Shown here piece by piece: positions 47,221-61,100 of a DNA stretch of 64,000 bases. The position numbers and the translations under genes were made by a program. The stretch covers positions 2,914,001 to 2,978,000 of the forward strand of contig NC_088301.1 of NCBI RefSeq assembly GCF_032854445.1, written 5' to 3'. The stretch is from Liolophura sinensis. Taxonomy: Eukaryota; Mollusca; Polyplacophora; Chitonida; Chitonidae. Within the stretch, counting starts at the first letter, position 1. Every line of letters begins with the position of its first letter. The notes under the pieces were generated by a model. That model saw only the letters and a program-made list of their open reading frames with translations. It was not told the origin of the DNA and searched no databases.

Positions 47221-49515
47221 TAAACTCTTTGTCTAAAGCCTAAAATCGAGTACCAATGGTTAACAGTGGTGCATTGTTTAGTACCTGGAGTTAACTCTCG
47301 TGCTTTGACTGGTATCTGATATTAACTGGTGCTTTAACTGGAATTCAGTGATGCTATGCCTAGTACCTGGAGTTAACTGGTGCTATGCCTAGTGCCCCCA
47401 GTAACCTAATGCTTTGTTTGGTACCTGGCGTCAACTGGTGCAATGTTTAGTACTCACAGTCAACTGGTGGTATGTCTGGTATCTGAGGTTACCTGGTGCT
47501 ATGTCTAGTACCTGGAGTTAGCTGGTGCTTTATCTGGTACCTGGAGTTAACTGGTGGTATGTCTAGTATCTAGGGTTAACTGGTGCTATGTGTAGTACCT
47601 GAAGTTAACTGGTGCTTTGTCTGGTATCTGGAGTTAACTGGTGCTTTGTCTGGCACCTGGAGTTAACTGGTGCTTTGTCTGGTATCTGGAATTAACTGTT
47701 GCTTTATCTGGTGCCTGAAGTTAACTGGTGCTACATCTAGTACCCGCAGTTAACTGGTGCTATGTAAAGTACTAGACGTTAGCTGGTGTTTTGGGTATTT
47801 GGAGTTATCTGGTGCTATGTGCCATGTCCGGTATTTGGTGTTAACTGGTGCAATGTCTGGTACCCGCAGTTAACTGGTGCTATGTCTAGTACATGGAGTT
47901 AATTGGTACTTTGTCTGGTACCCGCAGTTAACTGGTGCTTTGTCTGCTATCTGAAGTTAACTGGTGCTTTGTCTGGTACCTGCAGTTAAGTGGTGCTATG
48001 TCTGGTACCTGGAGTGAACTGATACTTTTTCTTGTACCTGCAGTTAACTGGTGCCATGTCTGATACCTGACGTAAACTGGTGCTTTGTCTGGTGCCTGCT
48101 GTTAACTGGTGCTATGTCTGGTACCTGGAGTTAACTAGTGCTATGTCTAGTATCCACAGTGACTGGGACTATCTCTAGTACCCACAGTTAACTGGTGCTA
48201 TGTACAGTACTAGCAGTTAACTGGTGCTTTGTCTGGTATTTGGAGTTATCTGGTGGTATGTCTAGTACCAGCAGTTAACTGGTGCTATGTCTGGTACCCG
48301 ATTTTAACTGGTGCTATGTCTGGTATCTGGAGTTAACTAGTGCTATGCCTAGTACCCGCAGTTAACTGGTGCTATGTCTGGTATCTGGAGTTAACTTTTG
48401 CTTTTTCTGGCACCCGCAGTTAACTGGTGCTATGCATAGTACTAGCAGTCAACTGTTACTTTGTCTGGTACCTGGAGTTAACTTGTGCAATGTCTAGTAA
48501 CCCCGGTTGACTGGTGCTTTGTCTAGTACCCCCAGTTAACTGGTGCTTTGTCTGGTATCTGAAACTAACTGGTGCTTTTATCTGGTATCTGGAGTTAACT
48601 GGTGGTTTGTCTGGTACCTTAAAGTTAACTGGTGGCTTGTCTGATGTCTGAAGTTAACTAATGCTTGTCTGGAATGTGGAGTTAACTGGTGTTTGTCTGG
48701 AATCTGGAGTTAACTGGTGCTTTGTCTGTTATCTGGAGTTAAATGATGTTTTGTCTGGTACCTGAAGTTAACTGGTGCTTTGTCTGGTATTTGGTGTTAA
48801 CTGGTGCTATGCCTAGTACTGTTTTGTTTTGTACCTGAAGTTAACTGGTGCTTTGTCTGGTACCTGGAGTTAACTGGCGCTATGTTTAGTACCCACAGTT
48901 AACCGGTGGTATGCATAGTGCTAGCCGTTAATTGATACTTTGTCTGGTATCTGAAACTAACTGGTGCTTTTTTCTGGTATCTGGAGTTAACTGGTACTTT
49001 GTCTGGTACCTGGGATTAACTGGTGCTATGTCTAGTACCCGCAGTGAACTGATGCTTTCCCTGGTACCTGGAGTTAACTGGTGTAATGTCTAGTATCCCC
49101 AGTTAACTGGTGTTTTGTCTGGTACCGGCAGTTAACTGGTACTTTGTCTGGTATCTGAAGTTAACATGTGCTTTGTCAACATATGTTAACATATGTTTTG
49201 TATCTGGAGTTAACTGATGCTTTGTCTGTTACCTGGTGGTAACTGGTGCTATGTCTGGTATCTGGAGTTAACAGGTGTTATGTATAGTATCGGTAGTTAA
49301 GTGGTGCTATGTCGAGTACCCGCAGTTAACTGGTGATATGTCTGGAACCTGGAGTTATCTGGTGCTTTGCCTAGTATTGGCAGTTAACTGATGCTTTTTC
49401 TGGTACCTGGAGTTAACTGGTGCTATGTCTGGTATCTTATGTTAACTGGTGCTATGTCTGGTATCTTATGTTAACTGGTGCTATATCTGGTATTTGGAGT
49501 TAACTGTTGTTTTGT
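47221..49515. repeat. 2.3-kb minisatellite, 29-bp unit (GTTAACTGGTGCTTTGTCTG)
   Basis: About 78 imperfect copies of 'gttaactggtgctttgtctg' + 'gtacctgga' are present. Copies differ mainly at the 'gtatctgga / gtacccgca' half. The GTTAAC core is the best conserved part. No long open frame results because 29 is not a multiple of three and GTTAAC supplies stops. Confidence 0.95.
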
Positions 49516-50515
49516 GTTGTGATCGTACGATTGCATCAGGATGGCTGTAAAGTGTGGATTAGGGTCCTCACATGATGGCTGTGCTGTATATACCACAGAG
49601 GAATTCAGTGACATTGTAAGTGGCCCACTATTTGGCCTTTTGATCTGTTGGTACTTTCTATAATTACACAAGAAATACCATACACTGAGTGCAGGCTAAT
49701 GTCAAGACACTAAACGGGCTGCAGATCTTCAATATACATGAACACACCGGGAATATAAAATTACATGTGTGTTTTCTTTTAATAAAAATTCTTATGTCTT
49801 TATTTACAGAAAGCCCTTTTGTTGCATCTTTTCATTGGCGAACAGAGTGTCTGTATAAAATTTACATAAATACTGATAGCAAGACCAACACCCCAGCCCA
49901 CCCCACTCCCCCAAACAAATGTGATGCATCTGGTAAGATGTGCTGTCATGAATAATATTTGTGGTAAAATCCTATTGGAGAGATAGTAACAAACATGAAT
50001 GAGGTTTGCTGCTTATTAATATTTATGTTTAGCATGTTTTGTATTATATGTCAAAACAGTCGAGGGGTAAGCACTATTGCCTGTTGAGGCGTATGCTAGA
50101 CGATACCAAAACCATGAAAAGAACATCGATTTTTATGAATATATTTTGGGTGTTACACGAAATACACAATACAACAAAATGCTCCAAAATGTTTTCAATA
50201 CCAACCATTGAAATAACGAGTGTATCTGGGAACAAAAATATGTTTTACTAATGTTGGCAACGCCCATTACTAGTTTTCATCAAAGGTAAAAACGCATCAT
50301 TTTAATTCAAACTGAGACCCGGAAAACTGTTAATTTCCCAAGAGATGAAAAGGTCACACGTGTTTTCTCTCCTGTAAGTGCCTATATTTAGCGCAATGTA
50401 TAACATTAAGACGACTCTTGAATAGAGGATAAGTCATTTAGTGTGGTGAAGTTATTTTTCATCTTTATTTTCATATGACTGTGCACAAGAATGACCTCCC
50501 ATTTATCTAAAAGGA
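49516..50515. other. intergenic, no gene seen
   Basis: No domain-bearing frame or repeat recognised. Frames at 49689-49955 and 50039-50251 look random. Confidence 0.4.
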
Positions 50516-50805
50516 TGTAAACCAAATGTCCGCACATCACTGGGAATACATCAGCACGACATCAACTTTCCGCACTGTGTGCACATCAGTGGGGATACAT
50601 CAGCAGGATATCACCTGTCTGCACTGTACGCTCATCAGTGGGGATACATCAGTGGGGATAAACCAGCAGGATATCACCTGTCCGCACTGTTCCGACATCA
50701 CTGGGGATACATCAGTATGATATCACCTGTCCGCAGTGGGGATAAATCTGCAGGATATCACCTGTCCGCACTGTCCGCACATCACTGGGGATACATCAAC
50801 AGACC
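50516..50805. repeat. minisatellite, ~48-bp unit (CATCAGTGGGGATACATCAG)
   Basis: Six imperfect copies of 'acatcagtggggatacatca' + 'gcaggatatcacctgtccgc' + 'actgt'. Confidence 0.85.
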
Positions 50806-51010
50806 ATAGAAGTATGAACCCCAGAGAGACGTCCTTAATAAGTGGACCATGTTAGTGTGAGCTCCCGCGAGACGACCCTAATCAGTGAACGATGGCAGTA
50901 TGAACTTCCGAGAGACAACTCTAATACGTGGACAATAGGTGCATGAACTCCCAAAAGACACTCCTAATACGTGGACCATTGAGTGTATGAACTTCAAAGA
51001 GAAGCTCCTA
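50806..51010. repeat. degenerate ~55-bp tandem repeat (GAACTCCCGAGAGAC)
   Basis: Four imperfect copies of 'tatgaactcccgagagac' + 'ctcctaatacgtggaccat'. Confidence 0.7.
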
Positions 51011-51149
51011 ATTAGTGGATCAAGGAAATCCTAAACAAAGAAAAGCAAACCTGAAAAGAGCACAAACAGGACCCCTTTTCGGGATATCTTAGGATAAGTC
51101 ACAAAAATCGGTATTATGGACAGGCTTTTTCCTTTGCCTGCTTCCACCT

Positions 51150-51450
51150 TAGCAGGATGAGTACAAAATATCAGCTGGCAACTTATCTCAGACTATGCAT
51201 AACCAAATATCAGCTGGCAACTTATCTCAGACTATGCATAACCAAATGTCAGCTGGCCACATATCTCACACCATTCATGACCAAATGTCAAGTGGCCACA
51301 TATCTCAGACCATACATGACCAAATGTCAAGTGGCCACATATTGCAGACCATAAATAACCAAATGTCAGCTGGCCACTTATCTCAGACCATACATGACCA
51401 AATGTCAAGTGGCCACATATCTCAGATCACATAGAACCAATTGTCAACTG
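51150..51450. repeat. minisatellite, 39-bp unit (ACCAAATGTCAGCTGGCCAC)
   Basis: Seven to eight copies of 'accaaatgtcagctggccac' + 'atatctcagaccatacatg' grade at the right end into the related array at 51455. Confidence 0.9.
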
Positions 51451-51454
51451 GCCA

Positions 51455-53130
51455 CATATCATCAGGCATACATGAGCAAAACGTCAACCGTCCACACATC
51501 AGTAGGAATACACGAGCTAAACGTCAACCGTCCACACATCAGTAGGCATACATGAGCAAAACGCCAACCGTCCACACATCAGTAGGCATACATGAGCAAA
51601 ACGTCAACCGTCCACATATCAGTAGGCATACATGAGCAAAACGTCAACCGTCCACACATCAGTAGGCATACATGAGCAAAACACATCATCAGGCATACAT
51701 GAGCAAATCGTCAACCGTCCACACATCATCAGGCATACATGAGCAAAACGTCAACCGTCCACACATCATCAGACATACATGAGCAAAACGTCAACCGTCC
51801 ACACATCATCAGGCATACATGAGCAAAACGTCAACCGTCCACACATCATCAGGCATACATGAGCAAAACGTCAACCGTCCACACATCATCAGGCATACAT
51901 GAGCAAAACGTCAACCGTCCACATATCAGTAGGCATACATGAGCAAAACGTCAACCATCCACACATCATCAGGCATACATGAGCAAAACGTCAACCATCC
52001 ACACATCATTAGGCATACATGAGGAAAACGTCAACCGTCCACACATTTTTAGACTCATGAGCAAATCGTCAAACGTCCACACATCAGTAGGTATACATGA
52101 GCAAAACGTCAACAATTCCCACATTTTTAGACACATGGGCAAATCGTCAAACGTCCACACATCAGTAGGTATACATGAGCAAAACGTCAACCGTCCACAC
52201 ATCATCAGGCATACATGAGCAAAACGTCAAGAGCCCACACATCATCAGGAATATATGAGCAAAACGTCAACGATCCACACATCATTAGGTATACATGAGC
52301 AAAACGTCAACCATCCACACATCATTAGGCATACATGAGCAAAACGTCAACCGTCCACACATCAGTAGGTATACATGAGCAAAACGTCAACCGTTCACAC
52401 ATTTTTAGACACATGAGCAAATCGTCAAACGTCCACACATCAGTAGGCATACATGAGCAAAACGTCAACCATACACACATTTTTAGACACATGAGCAAAT
52501 CGTCAACCGTCCACACATCAGTAGGTATACATGAGCAAAACGTCAACCGTTCACACATTTTTAGACACATGAGCAAATCGTCAAACGTCCACACATCAGT
52601 AGGCATACATGAGCAAAACGTCAACCATACACACATTTTTAGACACATGAGCAAATCGTCAACCGTCCACACATCAGTAGGTATACATGAGCAAAACGTC
52701 AAGAGCCCACACATCATCAGGAATATATGAGCAAAACGTCAACGATCCACACATCATTAGGTATACATGAGCAAAACGTCAACCATCCACACATCATTAG
52801 GCATACATGAGCAAAACGTCAACCGTCCACACATCAGTAGGTATACATGAGCAAAACGTCAACCGTTCACACATTTTTAGACACATGAGCAAATCGTCAA
52901 ACGTCCACACATCAGTAGGCATACATGAGCAAAACGTCAACCATACACACATTTTTAGACACATGAGCAAAACGTCAACCGTCCACACATCATCAGGCAT
53001 ACATGAGCAAATCGTCAAACGTCCACACATCATTAGGCATACATGAGCAAAACGTCAACCGTCCACACATTTGTAGCCATACATGAGCAAATCGTCAAAC
53101 GTCCACACATCAGTAGGAATACGTTAGCAA
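51455..53130. repeat. minisatellite, 38/40-bp units with 78-, 156- and 472-bp higher-order periods
   Basis: About 42 copies of 'gagcaaaacgtcaaccgtcc' + 'acacatcatcaggcatacat' (40 bp) are present, some with a 38-bp variant ('acacatttttagacacat'). A 40+38 pair gives 78 bp, a multiple of three, so frames of up to 131 codons stay open on both strands. Within 52231-53040 a 472-bp block is duplicated: 'gagcccacacatcatcagga' occurs at 52231 and 52703. I treat the frames as non-coding. Confidence 0.95.
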
Positions 53131-53329
53131 ATGGTCAAACTTAAATACATTTTAAAATATTTTATCAAACCTTAGTGGCCGGCCATCTGAATCTGATCTA
53201 ATCGGTGATGATTATGTTTGCATGACTCTGTTAATCCAGTGTACAAACGAAAGTAAGCAAGAACTAATTAATCGTATACACGTGAACAAGCTTGCCCTCC
53301 AGATAGGATCTGGGTCCAAACATTCTAGT

Positions 53330-53765
53330 CAGTATAACTTTCCATTTGTAACTAAGACATTACCGGGTCGTAACCACTGGGTTACTGGAGAGACAAAACT
53401 CCATCCTTACTAATATTCACACTGGGTCATACAAGCATTCAGTCGTTATGTGTAGCCCAAGGCTCCAGCACCGAATTAGACATTACGCGGAGTAAACACT
53501 GTGTTACTGGAGAGGAGAAACGCCATTCTTACCAATATTTACACAACACATCAACCCAGACTCTGACGTTATAGTTAACATAACACCTCAGTCGTGGCTA
53601 AGACACAACAACTGGGCTACTGGAGAGAAGAAACTCAATCATTACTAACATTCACACAACACATCAGACCAGAATTAAGACGCTAGGGTCAACACAACTC
53701 TCCAGTAATGACTAAGACATTGCGAGAGAGTAACGACTGGTTTACTGGAGAGGAGAAACCTCCAT
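53330..53765. repeat. degenerate ~115-bp tandem repeat (GGTTACTGGAGAG)
   Basis: Four imperfect copies carry 'actaagacatt', 'gtaaccactgggttactgga' + 'gag', and 'aactccatccttactaatat' + 'tcacac' in the same order. Confidence 0.7.
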
Positions 53766-55116
53766 CCTCGCCCTGCCACAGTAACATACAAAATGTGTAC
53801 ACACACCTCATCACTCCTCGTCGTCGTTTGACTGAACATTGTTATGTACAATGTTAAACACAAGCTTTCATTCATTCGAAACAAACATTTGCTATCTGGA
53901 GTGAAGAAGCAATTACACTGTAGGAAGTCCCGATGTGCCTGGAAGTGCATGTATAGTCAGTCATGTGAACATCATGTTTGTTTGAAATTATACATGTTAT
54001 ATCCTCTATCAAGAATGGACTACAAGCTTCGGTGTGAAGGATGAAACGCTCTACACACCGACAGCATGCCTTATCATTTCGCTGTTACATACACACTGTT
54101 TTTATAAACCCTATATAGTTAATTGTAAACTTTACTTTTATTGTTTCGTATACATATATAAGTGATTTCTCATCTTTAAAAAGCAGAAGACATTTTTTGC
54201 CACTGTATTGGACTCTAAGATTTTAAGTGTTAAAGATTGATGAAATGATCGGAGTTATTGTTGTTTGATACAGTTTATAATGTCTTTAAAACAGTAAACA
54301 CGTTTAAACTTTCATTGGTCGTAAATAATATGTAACGACTTATTTTCAATCGCTCTTCTTTTCCTACTTTTGGCCAACTTTTCTTACCAACTGATATTGT
54401 CGTCCGTCGGGCTTTATTGTTTTTGAGAGAGGCCTTCAGCCCACAGCCTCTGTAATCTTATTCTAATAATTAGCTCAACCGGACTGCTGTAGTGTTGTTT
54501 TACGTGTAACGAACTAGTACAGTTTGGCAGGAAGCTCTTGGCTGAAACTACTTCATTTTGGTGAAGTTTCCTTTGTACTTCTTATTAATTACTAGCAAGT
54601 CAACTTTACTCAAAGAGATCCGATTACACTGACTTTTGAAGCTGCCTCGGTGCGATAAAAGTCAAAGATCGGTTTTAAATGCACTTTTGTAACATCAAAA
54701 ATCCACGCAGTAAAAACGCAGCGAGTTTGACTTAAGTAAAATATGTATAATATGTTTTTCATGGGTCAAATACGCCAGTAACATCACAATAGATATCTTT
54801 ATGTATCAGGGCTGGTCTATCAGCAACGCCCACTCTACACAGCTTAGCGACAAGGCTAGTTTTGACTTTTTGTTGAACTTTCAAAAACTCAAAATAAAAT
54901 CATTTACATATTTTATTCTACAAAAATGTTTTTTATGCGTACTTACATGGTGAAAGCGAATTGTTGAATTTCTCACTGAAATCATGGGTGGAACGTTAAC
55001 CTCTGCTTAGAAAATAAAAAAAATGTAAAGAAAGGTAAAGAATTTAGAACGCTTTTAACTGGTGGGGTGTACGTTACTTACCAGACGAGTGCTATTCGGC
55101 GACGGTGCAACTAACC
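53766..55116. other. intergenic and upstream region of the EGF-ZP gene
   Basis: No gene or repeat recognised, and no clear TATA box upstream of 55117. The bases around the start codon (ctaaccATGG) are a favourable initiation context. Confidence 0.4.
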
Positions 55117-55171
55117 ATGGGAAGAAACCTGCTCACCGCCCTCAGCCTGCTGCTGGCCCTGGGGCTAACAG
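55117..55171 (+). CDS. EGF-ZP exon 1 (signal peptide)
   Basis: M-G-R-N-L-L-T-A-L-S followed by a leucine-rich core. Donor G|GTATGT, phase 1, matching exon 2. Confidence 0.88.
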
Positions 55172-58100
55172 GTATGTACAGAGGGGAGAGACAGGCAAAG
55201 TCTGAGCTTTTCAACTCACTTAGTTTTTAAAGGACCATTTGACAATTTCTGGCCGTTCACCGAATTTTCATATTCTTTTATGAGATTTTTTTCCACACTT
55301 TCTACAAAGCTCATATTCTCTTTCCGTGCTTTATACACATAAAGCGTATTTCACTCCAACGTCGTTTATGCTCATAGTGGTAACAAAATATATGTACAAT
55401 GATGGTATGGTGATACCACATGTCTTAAAGGCTGTTGGCACGATAGCACGAAGCGATGGCAGGATGACACAAAGCGATGGTACGATGGCATGAAGCGAAG
55501 ACACGATGGCGGGAGCGATGGTACGATGTTAGCATCTTGTTATCGCTTCTTACCATCGTGCTATCGCCGGGCTAAAGCAGAAGTGAACCGTTGCTTTAAC
55601 CACATAATCAAAGTATTTGTTCATTTATTTATTAGTGTTGTACACCTTACTCAAGAATATTTTGCTGATACGACAGCTTCCCTCTTTATTGTGGGATGAA
55701 AACGACAGAGCCCACAGGAAACCCACGACCATTCACAGGTTATAAACAGGGCTTTCCAAAAACAACCGGAGAGGAAGCCAGCATGAGCTGGACTTGAACT
55801 TAGAGAGACCTCATTGCTGTGAGGCTCCTGATGTATTGTGCTATGCAAGTACACTAAACCACTGTGCTACAGAGGCTGCAGATGTCCATACTAGCACAGG
55901 TAGATATTTATAGGCGAATGTCAAGGCTACAGGTAGGCCAAGCAGCCAACGTTCACCTGAACAAGTTTTGTATAATGAGACGAAATCCCTTTCTTTTGTG
56001 TGACGGACGCGTTTTGCAGTTATTAACGAAAATGGATTGTGGAAGTGATGTATTTTCTGGCATCAAGTTCCTGTTGTATCGGAAATGTCTGTACGGTAAT
56101 TTTTGCAGTATATTCTGTTTCGCTGTGTTCAATACACCAAAAATTTTAAGATCAGCGGGATGTTATCGGCTCGTTATAGGTGTCATACTGCCACCATTAC
56201 TAACGTGATGGATCATCAGTCACGAATTTGTTAGAAATATTTGTGCTCAATTCTTCTTGCTTCAGAATTGCTGTCGTTAATTTCTGCAGTGATCTTTAAT
56301 GGCTCAAAGACTCACTTTTGATGATGTTTTCATTGCTTTTGATATCATCGATCACAAATTGTTAAAATGTGAAAGACATTGTAGTGATATGAAAATAAAG
56401 GCAAAGAACCGAGTTATTAATAGCGCCAAATGTTTTCTCGACAGATGGTGCTTTTCGGCAGTTTGATTGTACTAGGCCTGGCAGCGAATGTAGAAATGGA
56501 GGTACCTGTGACGCACTAACTGGGGAGTGCACCTGTAACAACATATACCAGGGATACGACTGTGGGTTGGGCACAAGTAAGTTGTAGTCTTTCATGCTCT
56601 ATGCATTTATTCTGACATTGCCGCATGAACAACGCTTGACCTTGTCAAATACGTAAATGTTTGGCTATCTATGCTTCTTGTCATATACTGGATTTTTCGC
56701 TACCTGTTGTATCCTATTTGTCTTTATCATTGACTGTGTACACATTTATACATCCAGGATGACATGTTTATCTCGCGTACACACTAGGTTTTAGACAGTA
56801 GTTCCTGGTAATCTTCGCATACACAAACGTTTTATCCACTAGTAGACTTGAGTTAAGTACAAATAATAATCCTTTGGCATACACATGCACTCATTTTTAA
56901 TATGTAATGACGAAATACATATACGAAGTCAGATGGAAGATGCAATCCAAACTGATGCTCGTCTCTCTAAGATGGACTAAATGTGATTACGAATCCCTTC
57001 CCGCAAATAGGATATGACCGGTTTATGTACATGCTTCGTTTCGGGAAATTTTTATTCTCTAAGGTTTATAACACGTTAAAGCTATCTTGAGGTTAAATTC
57101 AGAAAAAACACTATCTGAAGCTACCTCGCACTGAGCACAGTGTTTAGTACATTCCATAGAATATCCACAACATAAAATTCACAGACATTTGTAAAGATTA
57201 ATACATTTTCTGCTTTTTAGAGCATTATTACCAATTTTGGATATAATACAGAATATGATCATAAGTTGTGAAATCTATTTATTAAGGCTTGTCTTAAATA
57301 ATAGTAAATTGGATTGGGTTTGCACTGATCGATGTTTTTTTTTTTTTTCGAAAATCTCCGATATACATTTAATACCGTAAAGAAGGACTTGAAGAATTCC
57401 TGGATAATCTGCTACAGGAGACTAGAACCAGTGGCAAAATAATCCCCATTGACGAGTCCGTGGTACCTCGCACATTCTCGGTCTAAACTTGTACAGAATG
57501 GCGGACACACGTGAACACCCAACCATTTGAGCATTTGCCAATGTGGTCTGCGCTGTAAATTCTGAAAGTTAACGGCAGGGCATAACAAAGAATGTTCTGT
57601 TTTCATGTTTCAGGTCTGATTCGACCAACTTGCACAATAACTTGTCAAAATGGTGGTACCTGCTACGTGAATCCCTTTAATGAAGAGTGCTATTGCACGC
57701 CGGATTTCTGGGGGACTACATGCGAAAAACCACGACGTAAGTACGCCTATATAAACGTTACACACGCGCCTCTTGAGCCGCAGCTTAACTTCAACAAGGT
57801 TACAGCCGCACGGGTTTGGGGGTGGTCTATTGACCCATTAGAAATGAGGTGACAGTTTCAAACTTTTGTTTGTTTGACAGCAGTTGTAAGTCAACAAGAT
57901 TCACAGGGACGTTTTAAGGGTAAGGTTTTACTCAGGGCAATGTACTTGGTTTCGCCCCCCCCCCCCCCCCCGAACACACACACACACACACACACACAGA
58001 TCATATACCTGTGAAATATTCCTTCTAAAACGAAAAGCACCATTGAAACAAACAAATAAATAAACAAATAAATAAATAAATAAATAAAAAGACAGTCATT

Positions 58101-61100
58101 TTGTACCCTATTAGCTACCAGACATGGCTTAGTTTATACTGAAAATGGCTTTTCTGGAGTGCGACAGTGTTTTAGCACTGGCTAAGTAATAGGAGTCTGT
58201 GGCAGTAAGGAGTTCAGAGATCGGCAGATAATGTGTCGCTGCAATAACACATGTAGCAGCTCTTAATGGCTTTGAAATGGACACACGTATTCCTCAACTT
58301 TTGATCTTGAGACCTTTAATGGTATAGTATTTGTTAATGACTTACCAAACTGTCTCACACATTCCGTTTGCTAATATGTTCGTTGATGACACCACATTGT
58401 GCGTCACACACAGAAACACCGAAACAGCTAGATCAAACAGAATGATCTGATTAATGTCTCTACCTGGATAACCCTTTATTTCTAAAAGTTCCGGAAATCT
58501 GGCTTATGGTTTTACGCCCCAGACAGAGAAATGTAAATATTGATTTTCTCATTTATTTGATTGGTGTTTTACGCTGTCCTCAAGAATATTTCACTTATAC
58601 GAGGGCGGCTAGCGTTATGATGGGAGGAAACCGGGCAATGCCCTGGGGAAACCCACGACCATCCGCAGGTTTCTGAAAGACCTTCCCTCGTACGGCCGGA
58701 AACCAGTGTGAGCGGGACTTGAACTCACAGCGATCGTAGGGGTGAGAGGCTCCTGGGTCATTGTGCCGCGCTGGCGTGCTAACCACTTCGGCCACGGAGG
58801 CCCCTAAGATGTAAATTTGACTATTTCTCAGTTGATCAATACTTAAATGTAATATTAATTATATCTCCAGCTATATTTCACGTAAAATGCATTTATCATA
58901 CAACCTAAAAGACACACAGCCGTTTGATTCACTCAAGATGATATTCAGCCCCATGATCTTACCTAACTTTGATTACTATTATGTAATACTCAGAAATGCC
59001 GTGCTTATCAATGACATTTAAAGCTTCAAGCAAAAAAGAACAACGGGGATCAGAATGAAAACCCTACTATGAAGCTTTACATGAAAATGTCCAAAGCCTT
59101 AAAGTGGATTTCTACTTCGGATTTGTATTTCATGAATTCATATTTTTGTACAGAATACCTACATGTAGGCCTCCGTGCAGTGCTCACAGTAACACTGAAC
59201 AGAGCCCGCGCGTGCGGTCTGTTGCCTACAAAGACGAAACCTCCAGCTTTACATGTTCTTCTTTCTCTGGAGTTTGTTCATGGTTCATTTCTATGGAAAG
59301 TTTGTAACTTTCAAAATTATGTGTAATTAGCATCTATGAATTAGAGCACGTTAATATAAAAAAATGTAACCGAATCAATTTAGCTAAGTAAAGCTATGCA
59401 GTACAACAAGGGTAAACTATGTGGCTTCGTGACTACAACTTTGATTAAATCTACGGTCAACCCTTGAAGAAAACTGTACAACTTTTATATACAAGCATTA
59501 AGGTTTGTGGATGCACGTATCTTAAAGATGGAGAAAACTTAAAAGCTACATAAAATTCAGATGAAAGAGTGCAAAATGTTAGTTGTAAATGTGTTCTTCA
59601 ATATGTTTTTCGATTTTTTAAAAAGAGAATAAGTTATTTGCACATAATTTTTGCATGGTGGGTATTTAGGATCACCTTTTGGTATATATAGTTTTAATAA
59701 TGTTATCGATGAGAATGGTATTTATTTATTTATTTGATTGGTGTTTTACGCCGTACTCAAGAATATTTCACTTATACCATGGCGGCCAACATTATGGTGG
59801 GTATAAATAAATATATTTATTTGTTATGCATCACATGCTTATTTAGAACATTGTTGTGCAGCGATGATAAATACCAAAAGATGGTCCCATACTCATACAA
59901 TACAAATATTTTCGAAATCCTTTTTTCTGAAAAAGAAAATGGAAAAAAATATTAAAGACAATAGTTCTGGCGGTTTTTTTATCTGATTTTGACATCATTT
60001 TTATGTTTTCTTCTCCTTTAAGTCAGAACTACGTCTGAATGTTAGACAAGATGGGAAGATTTTGAGTTGCTTTGGGGGGAGATGCAGAGCTTATTCCGCA
60101 ATGAAAGGGTCATACAGTCATGTCTGACAATTCACAACAAGGTCACAAATTAATAAATGAACACCTTTTTCAGAGGTCATGGAAGCGTGCGGCCCGGGAC
60201 CAAATGGGATAGTGATTTCTATCAAGCCGACCGGAACATTTTCTGGTGTCATATACATTTCGGGAGAATATGGCAACCCTGGCTGTCAGTTCCAATACGA
60301 CGCTCCTAACGATGACTATCGCATAACGTTGACGGATGGTGACTGTCCAGCTGGGAACACGAGGGAAACAAATGTTCCCACGGTAAAACTGTGCTTTCGT
60401 CATAAACTCTAGTCATTTATTTGTAGAGGCCATATATGAAGCTTATGTCATAAAGTCTGTCAGCGTAAATACAGTCGAATTTTTCTTACAGTTTAGAATA
60501 ACCCAAATAATTACCTTTGGCGAAATGTCAGCCTCGCCTTTACATGTATACATGTCAAACTACATGCACCAAATCTATGAAAACCTTCTCGTATTAACGT
60601 TATAAATAGTACAGGTTTGAGTCTGATATTTGTTGAAAGCTAATAATTTGCGCTAAACTTGGTAAATAGAAACAATCTGATTTGATATCAAATAAGGATT
60701 TTTGTCCAAAAATCTTCTGTATAGCCTCTTTAGTGAAATAATATGACTCGGTTTATTCAGGAATTTTCAGGCCTCGCCACTCCAGTCGATTTGTTGCGAA
60801 AAGTTGACCATTCAGGCAATAGACAGTCTTGGCCGCGACCATGTTTCCGCTGAAGAACTTGTAATATAGTAAATGACTCATTTCGGCCGTTAGACTATTG
60901 ATATGGTTTAGCATATGGCACTAAGCAGCAATGGCAATAAATAAATAATACTTTCGTGGTTTGACAGTTTGTCTTTGTGCAGATGAGTTATTCAGAGGCT
61001 TACTAAATTAGAAAAAGGCATATTAAACTAGGAAAAAGGGCATACGAAAATTTGGAAAAAAGGGATACTAAAATTTGGGAAAAATGTTATTTACAGTGCT

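Noticed and set aside
51969-53046. Frames of 78-131 codons open on both strands at the same place
   Set aside because: A 78-bp dimer (a multiple of three) keeps both strands open. Frames restart at the same motif in each repeat block.
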